NCBI RefSeq assembly: GCF_003313245.1
Contig: NZ_QJSD01000011.1
Coordinates: forward strand, 42,623 to 106,622
Reading direction: 5' to 3'
Source: Primorskyibacter marinus
Lineage (GTDB): Bacteria; Pseudomonadota; Alphaproteobacteria; Rhodobacterales; Rhodobacteraceae
Length of the DNA: 64,000 nucleotides
A program made the translations under genes and the position numbers. Shown piece by piece: positions 6,519 through 15,402 of this stretch; within the stretch, counting starts at the first letter, position 1; each line of letters opens with the position of its first letter. Under the pieces are notes generated by a model that saw nothing but the letters and a program-made list of their open reading frames with translations, had not been told where the DNA came from and made no database searches.

Positions 6519-7994
6519 ATGTATGACGTGAAATTGCCTGACGCTCTTGCGCTTGAGGATCCTCGCCTGCAACGCAGCTTTGCCTATGTCGATGGCAAAT
6601 GGTGTGCTGCGGCATCCGGCGAGGTTGTCGAAGTGACCGATCCTGCAACGGGCCGAGTGATCGGCGAGGTTGCCAGCCTGTCCGCCACCGAAAGCGCCGG
6701 GGCGGTGGATGCGGCACAGGCCGCATTTGATGGTTGGGCGGGGCGGTTGCCGCAGGAACGGTCGGCCATCCTGCGCCGCTGGTTCGATCTGATGATTGAG
6801 CATCGCGAAGATCTGGCCCGGCTGATGGTGGCCGAACAAGGCAAACCGTTATCCGAGGCGCGCGGCGAGATCGACTATGCCGCGTCCTTCGTGGAGTTTT
6901 ATGCCGAAGAGGCCAAGCGCCCGAATATCGAGGGTGTCACCAGCCATCTGCCCGATGCAGAGGTGGAATTGTGGCTGGAACCTGTCGGTGTCGTGGCGCT
7001 GATCACGCCGTGGAATTTTCCGGCTGCAATGCTGACCCGCAAGGCCGCGGCGGCGCTGGCAGCAGGCTGCACCGTTGTCGCCCATCCCAGCCACGAGACG
7101 CCGTTTTCCGCGCTGGCACTGGCGGAACTGGCTGAACGCGCGGGCCTGCCTGCGGGCGTGTTCAATGTCGTCACCGGGCGCGCCTCTACCCTCGTGCCGC
7201 CCTGGACGGATGATGCGCGCGTGCGGGCGCTGTCCTTCACCGGCTCGACCGAGGTGGGGCGGCTGCTTTACCGCGCCTCTGCCGACACGATCAAACGGCT
7301 GGTCATGGAACTGGGCGGCCACGCGCCTGTGATCGTCTTCAAGAACGCGGATCTCGATAACGCCGTGGCCGAGACGATCAAGGCGAAATTCGCGACCACC
7401 GGGCAGGACTGTCTTGGCGCAAATCGTATCTATGTGGAACGCGCCATCTATGCAGAGTTCAGCGCAAGGTTTACCGAAGCGGTGAAGGCGCTGACCATCG
7501 GGCCGGGCGCGCAGGATTGTGACCTTGGACCGCTGATGAACGAAGCCGCCATCGCCAAGCAAGAGGCGCATGTCGCGGACGCCTTGGCCAAGGGCGCGAA
7601 GCTGGTCACAGGTGGTAAACGCAATGCCCTGGGGCCGCTATTTTATGAACCTACGGTGCTGACGGATGTGCCGGACGACGCTGCCATCATGTCCGAAGAA
7701 ACCTTTGGCCCGGTGGCCCCGCTGACGCCCTTCGATACCGAAGCAGAGGTTGTGGCCCGTGCCAATGCGGGCGAATTCGGTCTTGTCGCCTATGTCCACA
7801 GCCACGATCCACGCCGCATTTACCGGGTCAGCCGGGCGCTGCAATTCGGCATGGTCGCGGTCAACCGCACCAAGGTGACGGGCGCGCCGATCCCCTTCGG
7901 CGGCGTCAAGCAGTCGGGTCTGGGTCGCGAAGGGGCGCGTCGGTGCATGGAACAGTTCATGGAAATCAAATACGTCTGTCGTGACTGGGCATGA
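6519..7994 (+). CDS. NAD(P)-dependent aldehyde dehydrogenase, succinate/aspartate-semialdehyde type
   Basis: This 491-residue ALDH has the general base Glu264 (MELGGHAP) and the catalytic Cys298 (TGQDCLGANR), with the NAD-binding fold before them (FTGSTEVGRLL). It oxidises a semialdehyde to its acid. ATG 6519 is preferred over a GTG at 6480 because GGAGG lies at 6507-6511. With the regulator before it and the aminotransferase after it (70 nt), it resembles the ssd/DoeC step of ectoine breakdown or GabD-like steps of polyamine or GABA breakdown. The substrate is therefore inferred from context. Confidence 0.88.
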   Translation: MYDVKLPDALALEDPRLQRSFAYVDGKWCAAASGEVVEVTDPATGRVIGEVASLSATESAGAVDAAQAAFDGWAGRLPQERSAILRRWFDLMIEHREDLARLMVAEQGKPLSEARGEIDYAASFVEFYAEEAKRPNIEGVTSHLPDAEVELWLEPVGVVALITPWNFPAAMLTRKAAAALAAGCTVVAHPSHETPFSALALAELAERAGLPAGVFNVVTGRASTLVPPWTDDARVRALSFTGSTEVGRLLYRASADTIKRLVMELGGHAPVIVFKNADLDNAVAETIKAKFATTGQDCLGANRIYVERAIYAEFSARFTEAVKALTIGPGAQDCDLGPLMNEAAIAKQEAHVADALAKGAKLVTGGKRNALGPLFYEPTVLTDVPDDAAIMSEETFGPVAPLTPFDTEAEVVARANAGEFGLVAYVHSHDPRRIYRVSRALQFGMVAVNRTKVTGAPIPFGGVKQSGLGREGARRCMEQFMEIKYVCRDWA

Positions 7995-8064
7995 CTTTTG
8001 CGGCGTCCGGACCTGGTCAGGGATTTGAACGCCGACGCTACGAAATTACGCAAAGGAACTGACA

Positions 8065-9435
8065 ATGCTGAAGAATGATCAACTCGAAGCCTGGGACCGG
8101 GACAACTTTTTCCACCCCTCGACACATCTTGCCGAATTCGCGCGGGGCAACGCGCCGCATCGCGTCATCACCGGCGGCGAGGGCTGTCACATCACCGACC
8201 GCGAGGGCACGCGCCTGCTGGATGCGTTTGCGGGGCTCTACTGCGTGAATGTGGGCTACGGACAGCAAAAGATCGCCGAGGCGATTGCCGAGCAGGCGCG
8301 CGAATTGGCCTATTATCATGCCTATGTCGGGCACGGCACCGAGGCGTCGATTACCTTGTCCAAGATGATCCTCGATCGCGCCCCCGAACACATGTCCAAG
8401 GTCTATTTCGGGCTGTCAGGGTCGGATGCGAACGAAACCAACGTCAAGCTGATCTGGTATTACAACAATATCCTCGGCCGTCCCGAGAAGAAGAAAATCA
8501 TCAGCCGCTGGCGTGGCTATCACGGGTCCGGGCTGGTGACTGGCTCGCTGACCGGGCTGGAACTGTTTCACAAGAAATTCGATCTGCCACTGGCGCAGGT
8601 GATCCATACCGAAGCGCCGTATTACTTCCGCCGCCCCAAGCATGAGATGACCGAAGAGGCATTCTCGGCCCATTGCGCGTCAGAGCTGGAAGAGCTGATC
8701 CAGGCCGAAGGACCGGACACGATTGCCGCCTTCATCGGCGAGCCGGTGCTGGGCACAGGTGGCATCGTGCCGCCGCCCGCAGGCTACTGGGAGGCCATCC
8801 AGGAAGTGCTGGACCGTCACGACATCCTGCTGGTCGCGGATGAGGTCGTCACCGGCTTCGGACGTCTGGGCAGCATGTTTGGCTCCACGCATTACGGGAT
8901 GACGCCGGATCTTATCACCATCGCCAAGGGGCTGACCTCTGCCTATGCGCCGCTGTCGGGTTCTATTGTCTCTGACAAGATGTGGAAGGTGTTGGAGCAG
9001 GGCACGGATGAAAACGGCCCCATCGGGCATGGCTGGACCTATTCCGCGCATCCCATTGGCGCGGCTGCGGGCGTGGCCAACCTGAAGCTGCTGGACGAGC
9101 AGAACCTGATCGAGAATGCCGGCACGGTGGGTGCCTATCTCAACAAGGTCATGGCCGAGGCCGTGGGCGAACATGCCAATGTCGGTGAGGTTCGGGGCGA
9201 AGGCATGCTATGCGCTGTGGAATTCGTCAAGGACCGCGAGGCGCGCGAATTTTTCGACCCGTCCGCCAAGGTTGGGCCAAGCATCGCTGCCGCGCTTCTG
9301 GAACGCGGCGTGATCGGGCGCGCGATGCCGCAGGGCGACATTCTGGGGCTGGCACCGCCGTTCTGCCTGACTGAAGATCAGGCGGACGAGATCGCGTCCA
9401 AGACGGCCGAGGCCGTGGCGCAGGTTCTGGGCTGA
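8065..9435 (+). CDS. class III PLP-dependent aminotransferase (DoeD/SpuC-like)
   Basis: This 456-residue fold-type I transaminase has the pyridoxal phosphate Lys at about 288 (ITIAKGLTSAYAP), Asp in VADEVVTGFGR, and the SGSDANETNVKL phosphate-binding stretch. Relatives move an omega-amino group from diaminobutyrate, putrescine or omega-amino acids to pyruvate or 2-oxoglutarate. Pairing with the preceding semialdehyde dehydrogenase gives a two-step amine-to-acid route. Diaminobutyrate in ectoine catabolism is the best contextual guess, but no eut/doeAB or ueh genes are in the window. Confidence 0.87.
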   Translation: MLKNDQLEAWDRDNFFHPSTHLAEFARGNAPHRVITGGEGCHITDREGTRLLDAFAGLYCVNVGYGQQKIAEAIAEQARELAYYHAYVGHGTEASITLSKMILDRAPEHMSKVYFGLSGSDANETNVKLIWYYNNILGRPEKKKIISRWRGYHGSGLVTGSLTGLELFHKKFDLPLAQVIHTEAPYYFRRPKHEMTEEAFSAHCASELEELIQAEGPDTIAAFIGEPVLGTGGIVPPPAGYWEAIQEVLDRHDILLVADEVVTGFGRLGSMFGSTHYGMTPDLITIAKGLTSAYAPLSGSIVSDKMWKVLEQGTDENGPIGHGWTYSAHPIGAAAGVANLKLLDEQNLIENAGTVGAYLNKVMAEAVGEHANVGEVRGEGMLCAVEFVKDREAREFFDPSAKVGPSIAAALLERGVIGRAMPQGDILGLAPPFCLTEDQADEIASKTAEAVAQVLG

Positions 9436-9601
9436 CACTTTGCGTTTGGGGCGGCACCTGTTTTCGGCATTCAATGGCTGGAACGCAGGCAAGTGCCGCC
9501 AGACCGCGGGTCTAGTCTCGGGCGGACCATAACGGCCTCGCATCGACCGGTACAGCAAACGGGGCAGGCCCAACGCTCTGTTCAGATGGTCCGCAAAAGC
9601 G

Positions 9602-9632
9602 ACGGGGCAGGTCGATGGACCTGCCCCGTTTT
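9602..9632. terminator. bidirectional terminator between aminotransferase and bfr
   Basis: A 12-bp perfect stem (9602-9613 with 9618-9629) with a GATG loop ends in TTTT on the plus strand, and an AAAA lies just upstream for the opposite direction. It separates convergent genes. Confidence 0.85.
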
Positions 9633-9658
9633 GTGATCGCGCATCACGATGTGTGGCT

Positions 9659-10144
9659 TTACTCGGCCTCGTCCATTGTCGAAGCGTTGAGTTGCGCGTA
9701 TTTCTCTTCGCCGATTTTGGTCATCAGATCGAGCTGTGTTTCCAGGAAGTCGACATGGCCTTCTTCGTCGGTGAGAAGTTCTTCGAAGATGTTTTTGGAG
9801 ACGAAATCACCCACGGACTCGCAATATTTGCGGGCTTCCTTGTACATCGCGACAGAGTCAAGCTCTGCGGCCAGGTCGCATTCCAGTGTTTCCTTGGCGG
9901 TCTCGCCAATGCGCAGCGGATCCAGCTTTTGCAGATTCGGATGACCACCCAGAAACAGGATGCGCGCAATCAATTTGTCCGCGTGGTGCATTTCCTCGAT
10001 GCTTTCCTCGCGGCTTTTCTTGGCCATATGACCCAAGCCCCAGTCCTCTTGCAGACGGTAATGCAGCCAGTATTGGCTGACCGCTGTCAGTTCGGCCCGA
10101 AGAGCGTCGTTCAGATATTGGATGACTTTGCTGTCGCCTTGCAT
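9659..10144 (-). CDS. bfr: bacterioferritin
   Basis: This 161-residue four-helix ferritin keeps the dinuclear ferroxidase ligands (Glu18, Glu51, His54, Glu94, Glu127, His130 by family numbering, in AELTA, EEMHHAD, AELDS and DEEGH). Met52 (EEMHH) is the haem axial ligand, so it should form haem-containing 24-mers that oxidise and store iron. It overlaps the upstream bfd gene by 34 nt, which couples storage to the ferredoxin that releases iron. It is the last gene of the iron operon and is followed by a bidirectional terminator. Confidence 0.96.
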   Translation of the reverse strand: MQGDSKVIQYLNDALRAELTAVSQYWLHYRLQEDWGLGHMAKKSREESIEEMHHADKLIARILFLGGHPNLQKLDPLRIGETAKETLECDLAAELDSVAMYKEARKYCESVGDFVSKNIFEELLTDEEGHVDFLETQLDLMTKIGEEKYAQLNASTMDEAE

Positions 10145-10386
10145 GCTTGGTTTTCCTCTGTTTCTCCGGCGCGCAGGCGGCGGAGGTTCATGGGGACTTC
10201 CAGATTATCGTTCTTGCGCATCGTCCCAAGAAACAGCGACATGCAGCCGCCACAGTCGGGGGATTTGCCCAATGCGCGATAGACCTTACCCGGAGTGATC
10301 AGTGTAGTCTCATCCGCCGCGCGCATCCAGTCAATGGCTACATCAATGTCTTGGTTGGTGATGTTCTGACAATGGCAGACGATCAT
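10111..10386 (-). CDS. bfd: bacterioferritin-associated ferredoxin, (2Fe-2S)
   Basis: This is a 91-residue protein with the BFD-like [2Fe-2S] motif: Cys4-His-Cys6 near the N-terminus, then CGGC around residues 45-48. Bfd docks on bacterioferritin and reduces the core so that ferrous iron is released. The C-terminal 40 residues are longer than in minimal Bfd proteins and are encoded partly in the 34-nt overlap with bfr. It follows the unknown Cys-rich gene by 12 nt in the same operon. Confidence 0.92.
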   Translation of the reverse strand: MIVCHCQNITNQDIDVAIDWMRAADETTLITPGKVYRALGKSPDCGGCMSLFLGTMRKNDNLEVPMNLRRLRAGETEENQACKATAKSSNI

Positions 10387-10398
10387 GCGGCGCTCCTT

Positions 10399-10872
10399 TC
10401 AGTGCAAGGTTTCGGCAGGTTGGCGATGAATGGATGTGGGAACATGACGCGCCATCCTGCGCAGCGCGAGGCCAAGCGATTGGGCAAGTTCGACGATAGA
10501 GGGCGCAACGTCCGGCCGAACCAGCAAGGTCGCCATCAACATCGCGTCTTCGCGGGCACCTTCAGTGGCCGCGCCGACAAAATTGGCGAAACACGCCTCG
10601 TCCGCGCCAAGACATTTGCAGGTAACATGGTGCCGCATCAACGGTCGGCGGCCGTGATCGGCGCAAAGCTGGCACAGTTCTTCCAGGTTGCGCAGCGCCG
10701 AGCGGCCATGATGTGCGCCCAGGCTTGCTGAAAAGTCGTTCCAGACCTGCTGCTGTGCCTCGGCACCGTCGCACCAGAGCCGCAGATAAAGGACGGCCCC
10801 AGCCTCGATCGGGCCAAGTTCCGTGAGGTAGCCGACGGGCGCGCCGCCGCGATTATGTGCTGTCTGGGTCAT
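10399..10872 (-). CDS. uncharacterised Cys/His-rich protein of the hemP-bfd-bfr operon
   Basis: I do not recognise this 157-residue protein. It has no signal peptide or TM helix. A central block (about 65-95) carries CQLC, HH, CKC and a further Cys, an arrangement that could bind a metal or cluster, followed by a predicted helical C-terminal half. Its ATG overlaps the hemP stop by 4 nt and bfd follows by 12 nt, so it is translated with iron-handling proteins. A role in iron or haem handling is inference from this context. Confidence 0.75.
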   Translation of the reverse strand: MTQTAHNRGGAPVGYLTELGPIEAGAVLYLRLWCDGAEAQQQVWNDFSASLGAHHGRSALRNLEELCQLCADHGRRPLMRHHVTCKCLGADEACFANFVGAATEGAREDAMLMATLLVRPDVAPSIVELAQSLGLALRRMARHVPTSIHRQPAETLH

Positions 10873-11036
10873 TTGGTCAGGATCAACTTGCCGGCCTTCG
10901 TGATGCGAAGACGATAGATCTGGTCGCCAAGGACGATTTCCGCAAGATCGCCGCCACTGGTCAGATCCGTCGCTTCATAGCGGGGCAGGGCAGGGACCGC
11001 GGCACTTGGTGTTCTGTTCGGGATCTCGGCTGTCAT
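10869..11036 (-). CDS. hemP: hemin uptake protein HemP
   Basis: This is a 55-residue protein with the HemP signature at its C-terminus (IVLGDQIYRLRITKAGKLILTK, residues about 34-55; cited for the pattern YRLR-TKAGKLILTK). HemP proteins promote haem uptake and in some bacteria activate haem-receptor transcription. The start at 11036 overlaps the stop of the preceding small ORF by 4 nt; the longer frame to 11078 runs into that gene. It is typically iron-repressed through Irr, Fur or RirA. Confidence 0.9.
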   Translation of the reverse strand: MTAEIPNRTPSAAVPALPRYEATDLTSGGDLAEIVLGDQIYRLRITKAGKLILTK

Positions 11037-11200
11037 CTCACGGCCTCCACCCGGTCCGTGAAATGGTCGAGCAACCATTCAAAGCTGACCCCGCCCGATA
11101 CCCTGTTGATTTCGGCCAGGCTCCATAGCTCTGACCGGCAGGCGGGGGGTTCGGTGCTTTGAGCGTGTTCATAGGCGGGTTCGTCGTAGGATTTCTGCAT
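11033..11200 (-). CDS. small uncharacterised protein, first gene of iron operon
   Basis: This 55-residue peptide (starts MQKSYDEP, ends DRVEAVR) has no recognised domain. A GGAGG ribosome binding site lies at the correct distance from the ATG at 11200, and its stop overlaps the hemP ATG by 4 nt, which supports real translation. One Cys and a short amphipathic C-terminal segment are visible. Being the leader of a hemP-bfd-bfr operon suggests an iron-related role, but this is context only. Confidence 0.7.
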   Translation of the reverse strand: MQKSYDEPAYEHAQSTEPPACRSELWSLAEINRVSGGVSFEWLLDHFTDRVEAVR

Positions 11201-11278
11201 TGGGATACCTCCACATGATGTGGTCGGGCTTCCCCGGATGCAGGTGGGGTGGCTGGACACCCATTAGGTGACTTATTT

Positions 11279-11300
11279 AGTCGGATATGTCAATCCGACT
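11279..11300. promoter_or_regulatory. dyad-symmetric candidate operator upstream of the iron operon
   Basis: AGTCGGAT (11279-11286) and ATCCGACT (11293-11300) form a perfect 8-bp inverted repeat around 6 nt, about 80 nt upstream of the first iron-operon gene. No T run follows, so an operator for an iron regulator is more likely than a terminator. The regulator is not identified. Confidence 0.45.
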
Positions 11301-11492
11301 CTTTCTGTCGTGTATTAAATTGCTTTGTCGGTCCCGGCCGCAGATCTTATGGACCTGCGCAGACTGTCGAAAGGTCGGTAAGACAGATCATAATGGCCGA
11401 ACATGCGTGCGGCCAAACAAGCTGGGCGCTCCGTGGTGCTGTCCTGCCGGACGGACACATGGGGTTCTGCAATCCAGTCCCGCAGGAACAGG

Positions 11493-14006
11493 TCAAAAGG
11501 GAATGTCGTCCGCCGCCGAGATATAGCTGGCCACGACCTTCTTGGTCCCGGCTTTCTCGAATGCGATCTCCAGCTTGTCGCCTTCGATCCCGATGATGCT
11601 GCCATAGCCGAATTTCTGGTGAAACACGCGCTCGCCGGTCTCGAAACGCGACACGGCTTGCAGGTCGATCACGGTATTTCGGGTCTCGCGCGGTTGGCTG
11701 ACAGGTCGCTGCGCAGTGCGTTCCTGCAAGCGTCGCCATCCCGGCGAGTTGTAGACATTGGCATCGGCGGCACGCTGTTCGATGCCCGGCGATCCGCCCA
11801 TACCCGCAGCGCCGTAGCCGCCACCATAAAGGCCCGGCGGGGTCAGCACATCGACATGCTCCTCGGGCAATTCGTCGATGAAGCGCGAGGGCAGGGCCGA
11901 TTGCCACTGGCCGAAGACACGGCGATTCGCGGCAAAGGAAATGGTGCAGATTTCCTCGGCCCTCGTGATGCCGACATAGGCCAGCCGCCGCTCTTCCTCG
12001 AGGCCCTTAACGCCACTTTCATCCATGGATCGTTGCGAGGGAAACAGCCCGTCCTCCCATCCCGGCAGGAAAATGGCAGGGAATTCCAACCCCTTGGCCG
12101 CGTGCAGCGTCATGATGCTGACCTTGGCACCGCCATCGTCGGTTTCATTGTCCATGATCAGGCTGACATGTTCGAGAAACCCTTGCAGGTTGTCGAAATT
12201 CTCCAGCGCCTTGACCAGTTCCTTGAGGTTTTCCAGCCGGCCCGGTGCCTCTGGCGTCTTGTCGTTCTGCCACATGCCGGTATAGCCGGATTCGTCGAGG
12301 ATGATCTCGGCCAGTTCCATATGGGTGACGTCGTCGTCGCCCGCCATCCGGCCCCAACGCGCCAGATCCACGACAAGCTTGCCCAGTTCCTTGGCGCCCT
12401 TGCCCTTCAGCAAACCCTGTTCGATGGCCAGCGCGGCCCCGTCGATCAGGGACACGCCATTGGCGCGGGCCGTGGTCTGGATCACCTGCTGGGCCTTGTC
12501 GCCCAGCCCGCGTTTGGGCGTGTTGACGATGCGTTCGAAGGCCAGATCATCATCCGGGCTGACCACACAGCGGAAATAGGCCATGGCATCGCGGATCTCC
12601 AACCGCTCGTAAAAGCGCGGGCCGCCGATCACGCGGTAGGGCAGACCGATGGTCAGGAACCGGTCCTCAAACGCCCGCATCTGGTGCGAGGCGCGGACAA
12701 GGATTGCCATCTCGTCCAACCCAAACGTGTTTGGAATGGGGCTGTTTCCAACGCCTCCTGGCGAAAGTGCCTCGCTTCGGCGAAGATTTATCTGATGAAT
12801 ATCACCCTGAGGATTTTCAGATATCTTTCCGCCCTTGGCAAGACGCTCCGATTCTTGTTGAGGCGTTACAGATCGCGTGTTCTTGCGACCAATCGCCAGT
12901 CGTGATGTCCCTGAACTTAGAGCCTCGATTTCCTCACCGATCCAGCGGGCCTCTTCCTCGCCATCCCAATGGCCGATCAGGCGGACCTTTTCGCCGTCCT
13001 GTGCCTCGGTCCACAGGGTCTTGCCCAGACGTCCGGTATTGCCGTCGATCACGCCGGATGCGGCGGCAAGGATATGCGGGGTAGAGCGGTAATTCTGTTC
13101 CAGCCGGACGACATGCGCGCCGGGAAAGTCCTTTTCGAACCGCAGGATATTGCCCACCTCGGCACCGCGCCAGCCATAGATCGACTGATCGTCGTCACCC
13201 ACGCAGCAGATGTTTTTATGCGACGCCGCCAGCAGCCGCAGCCACATATATTGCGCGACGTTGGTATCCTGATATTCGTCCACAAGGATGTATTTGAACC
13301 AGCGTTGATACTGTTCCAGCACGTCTGGATGCGCCTGAAAGATTGTCACGACATGCAGCAGCAGATCACCGAAATCGACCGCGTTCAACTCTCGCAAGCG
13401 GGCCTGATATTGGGCGTATAGTTCCGCGCCGCGCTGGTTGTAGGCACCGGCATCGGCGGCGGGCACCTTGGAAGGCGTCAGCGCGCGGTTTTTCCAACCG
13501 TCGATGATGCCTGCCAACTGTCGCGCGGGCCAGCGCTTGTCGTCGATGTTGGCGGCGCGGATCAGTTGCTTCAACAGCCGGATCTGGTCGTCGGTGTCCA
13601 GGATGGTGAAGTTGGATTTCAACCCGGCCAGTTCGGCATGGCGGCGCAACAGCTTGACGCAGACAGAATGAAACGTGCCAAGCCATGGCATGCCCTCGAT
13701 CGTTTGTCCCAACATGCCGCCGACGCGATTTTTCATCTCGCGCGCGGCCTTGTTGGTGAAGGTCACGGCGAGGATCTCGTTCGGGCGGGCGCGGCCGGTG
13801 TTGAGCAGATGCACGATGCGGGCGGTCAGCGCCTTGGTCTTGCCTGTGCCGGCCCCTGCCAGCATCAAAACGGGGCCATCCAGTGCCTCGACCGCCGCGC
13901 GCTGCGCGGGGTTCAGCCCGTCCAGATAGGGGGTGGGCCGCGCAGCCATGGCGCGCGCGGAAAGTGATGCGCCTTCAAAGGCGTCCATTTCGTCGAAACT
14001 GCTCAT
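11493..14006 (-). CDS. uvrD: ATP-dependent DNA helicase UvrD/PcrA, with an extra internal segment
   Basis: This is an 837-residue SF1 helicase. It has motif I GAGTGKT (about 51-57), motif II DEYQDTN (about 243-249), motif III GDDDQSIYGWRGA (about 270-282), motif V TLHAAKGLEF and motif VI YVGITRAEE. It unwinds DNA in nucleotide excision and mismatch repair. Residues about 367-428 (nt 12723-12908) interrupt the usual short link between WIGEEIEALSSG and LDEMAILVR with about 60 low-complexity residues (Arg/Ser/Gly/Pro-rich) of different composition. The reading frame is kept, so the protein is probably functional. The length is longer than the usual 720-780 residues. Confidence 0.93.
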   Translation of the reverse strand: MSSFDEMDAFEGASLSARAMAARPTPYLDGLNPAQRAAVEALDGPVLMLAGAGTGKTKALTARIVHLLNTGRARPNEILAVTFTNKAAREMKNRVGGMLGQTIEGMPWLGTFHSVCVKLLRRHAELAGLKSNFTILDTDDQIRLLKQLIRAANIDDKRWPARQLAGIIDGWKNRALTPSKVPAADAGAYNQRGAELYAQYQARLRELNAVDFGDLLLHVVTIFQAHPDVLEQYQRWFKYILVDEYQDTNVAQYMWLRLLAASHKNICCVGDDDQSIYGWRGAEVGNILRFEKDFPGAHVVRLEQNYRSTPHILAAASGVIDGNTGRLGKTLWTEAQDGEKVRLIGHWDGEEEARWIGEEIEALSSGTSRLAIGRKNTRSVTPQQESERLAKGGKISENPQGDIHQINLRRSEALSPGGVGNSPIPNTFGLDEMAILVRASHQMRAFEDRFLTIGLPYRVIGGPRFYERLEIRDAMAYFRCVVSPDDDLAFERIVNTPKRGLGDKAQQVIQTTARANGVSLIDGAALAIEQGLLKGKGAKELGKLVVDLARWGRMAGDDDVTHMELAEIILDESGYTGMWQNDKTPEAPGRLENLKELVKALENFDNLQGFLEHVSLIMDNETDDGGAKVSIMTLHAAKGLEFPAIFLPGWEDGLFPSQRSMDESGVKGLEEERRLAYVGITRAEEICTISFAANRRVFGQWQSALPSRFIDELPEEHVDVLTPPGLYGGGYGAAGMGGSPGIEQRAADANVYNSPGWRRLQERTAQRPVSQPRETRNTVIDLQAVSRFETGERVFHQKFGYGSIIGIEGDKLEIAFEKAGTKKVVASYISAADDIPF

Positions 14007-14151
14007 GCGCCAAACCTAGTCGAGGATATGACGAAAGGGAAGGCTCGTTCCTGCTATGTTCGCGGCGCTTTTGCGGGAAATTTCCGGCTTTGATGCTCTG
14101 CCGACCCGTGACCTGCTGGACAAGACGCGGCTTCCGTCGCACATAAGCGGC

Positions 14152-15282
14152 ATGGATCTTCACGCTCGCTTTCCGGCAATTGCCGACCTGAAGGACCGCG
14201 CGCAGCGGCGAGTGCCGCATTTCGCATGGGAATATCTGGCCAGCGCAACCGGAACCGAAGCCACAAGGGCGCGCAACCGGGCCAAGCTGGATGATGTCCT
14301 TTTCATGCCCTCGATTCTTCATGGCGAATTCGTGCCTGACCTGTCCACGAAGCTGTTTGGGCACACCTATCCGTTGCCGTTCGGTGTCAGCCCGGTGGGC
14401 ATGTCCGGGCTGCTTTGGCCGGATGCGGAACGCAGGCTGGCGACGGCGGCAACGCGTGCAGGACTGCCCTACAGCCTGTCGACCGTCGCCACCCGCACGC
14501 CAGAGGATCTGGCACCGCATATCGACGGCAATGGCTGGTTCCAGATGTATCCGCCGCGCGACGAGGCCGTGCGGACCGACATGCTGCGCCGCGCCAAAGA
14601 TGCGGGCTTTTCGGTTCTGGTGCTGACTGTCGATGTGCCGGTGGCAAGTCGCCGCGAGCGGCAGTTGCGCTCTGGTCTGACCTCACCACCACGCCTGACG
14701 CCGCGCGTTCTGGCACAGGTGGCGCGCTGCCCGGCTTGGGCCTTGGGCACCTTGCAGCAGGGCATGCCGAGGATGCGTCTGATTGATGATTACGCCGCCA
14801 AGGTGACCGGCCTCAGCAGCACTCAACATGCAGGCTATCTGCTGCGGACGTCGCCGGGATGGGATTATTTGCGGTGGCTGCGCGATGGCTGGGACGGGCC
14901 GTTTGTGGTCAAGGGCGTGATGCGCGCCGACGACGCCGAACGGCTGGAGGCAGCGGGCGTCGACGCGCTTTGGGTGTCCAACCATGCCGGGCGCCAGTTC
15001 GACGCCGCCCCGGCCAGCATCGAAGTGCTGCCGGAAATCCGCGCCGCGACCAACCTGCCATTGATCTTCGACAGCGGTATCGAGGGCGGTCTGGACATCC
15101 TGCGCGCCGTGGCGCTGGGGGCCGATTTCGTAATGATGGGAGGTGCCTGGCATGTCGCGCTTGCGGCATTGGGCGATGATGGGCCTCCGCATCTGATTGA
15201 CATGCTGACCCGCGATATGGCCGCCAATATGGGGCAAATCGGGGCTAAGAACCTCGCGGACCTTTCAAATTGCTTACGTTAG
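14152..15282 (+). CDS. lldD: FMN-dependent alpha-hydroxy-acid dehydrogenase (L-lactate dehydrogenase type)
   Basis: This 376-residue TIM-barrel flavoprotein has the FMN_dh family core: PLPFGVSPVGMSGL near the N-terminus, QMYPPRD, VLTVDVPVASRRERQLRSG (residues about 160-178), the catalytic SNHAGRQFD with His278 and Arg281, and the phosphate-binding DSGIEGG and GADFVMMGG segments. It oxidises L-lactate or a related 2-hydroxy acid and feeds electrons to quinone or oxygen. The start is set at 14152 because conserved sequence begins there; the open frame to 14056 has no ribosome binding site. It lies divergent from uvrD and upstream of pyruvate carboxylase, consistent with lactate to pyruvate to oxaloacetate, but the two are separate units. 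Confidence 0.82.
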   Translation: MDLHARFPAIADLKDRAQRRVPHFAWEYLASATGTEATRARNRAKLDDVLFMPSILHGEFVPDLSTKLFGHTYPLPFGVSPVGMSGLLWPDAERRLATAATRAGLPYSLSTVATRTPEDLAPHIDGNGWFQMYPPRDEAVRTDMLRRAKDAGFSVLVLTVDVPVASRRERQLRSGLTSPPRLTPRVLAQVARCPAWALGTLQQGMPRMRLIDDYAAKVTGLSSTQHAGYLLRTSPGWDYLRWLRDGWDGPFVVKGVMRADDAERLEAAGVDALWVSNHAGRQFDAAPASIEVLPEIRAATNLPLIFDSGIEGGLDILRAVALGADFVMMGGAWHVALAALGDDGPPHLIDMLTRDMAANMGQIGAKNLADLSNCLR

Positions 15283-15402
15283 CGTGACCAGAACCATCAA
15301 TGCTGCATGTGCAAAAAACTGCTCGCATCTTTGTAATCTGCCGCTACTGTAAGCGCCTAAAATGACATGCCGAACGGACTTTAAGTACAGGACAACGCCA
15401 CG

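Noticed and set aside
11485-11510. GGAAC followed by a near-match CGTC
   Set aside because: It lies antisense over the 3' end of uvrD and has an imperfect -10 with no gene downstream on that strand.
11403-12905. A 500-codon plus-strand frame over uvrD
   Set aside because: It is antisense to conserved helicase motifs and shows no family resemblance.
14047-14051. GTTCC as a minus-strand -35 for uvrD under EcfG
   Set aside because: No AACG complement at the correct spacing; only AT-rich or unrelated bases are present there.
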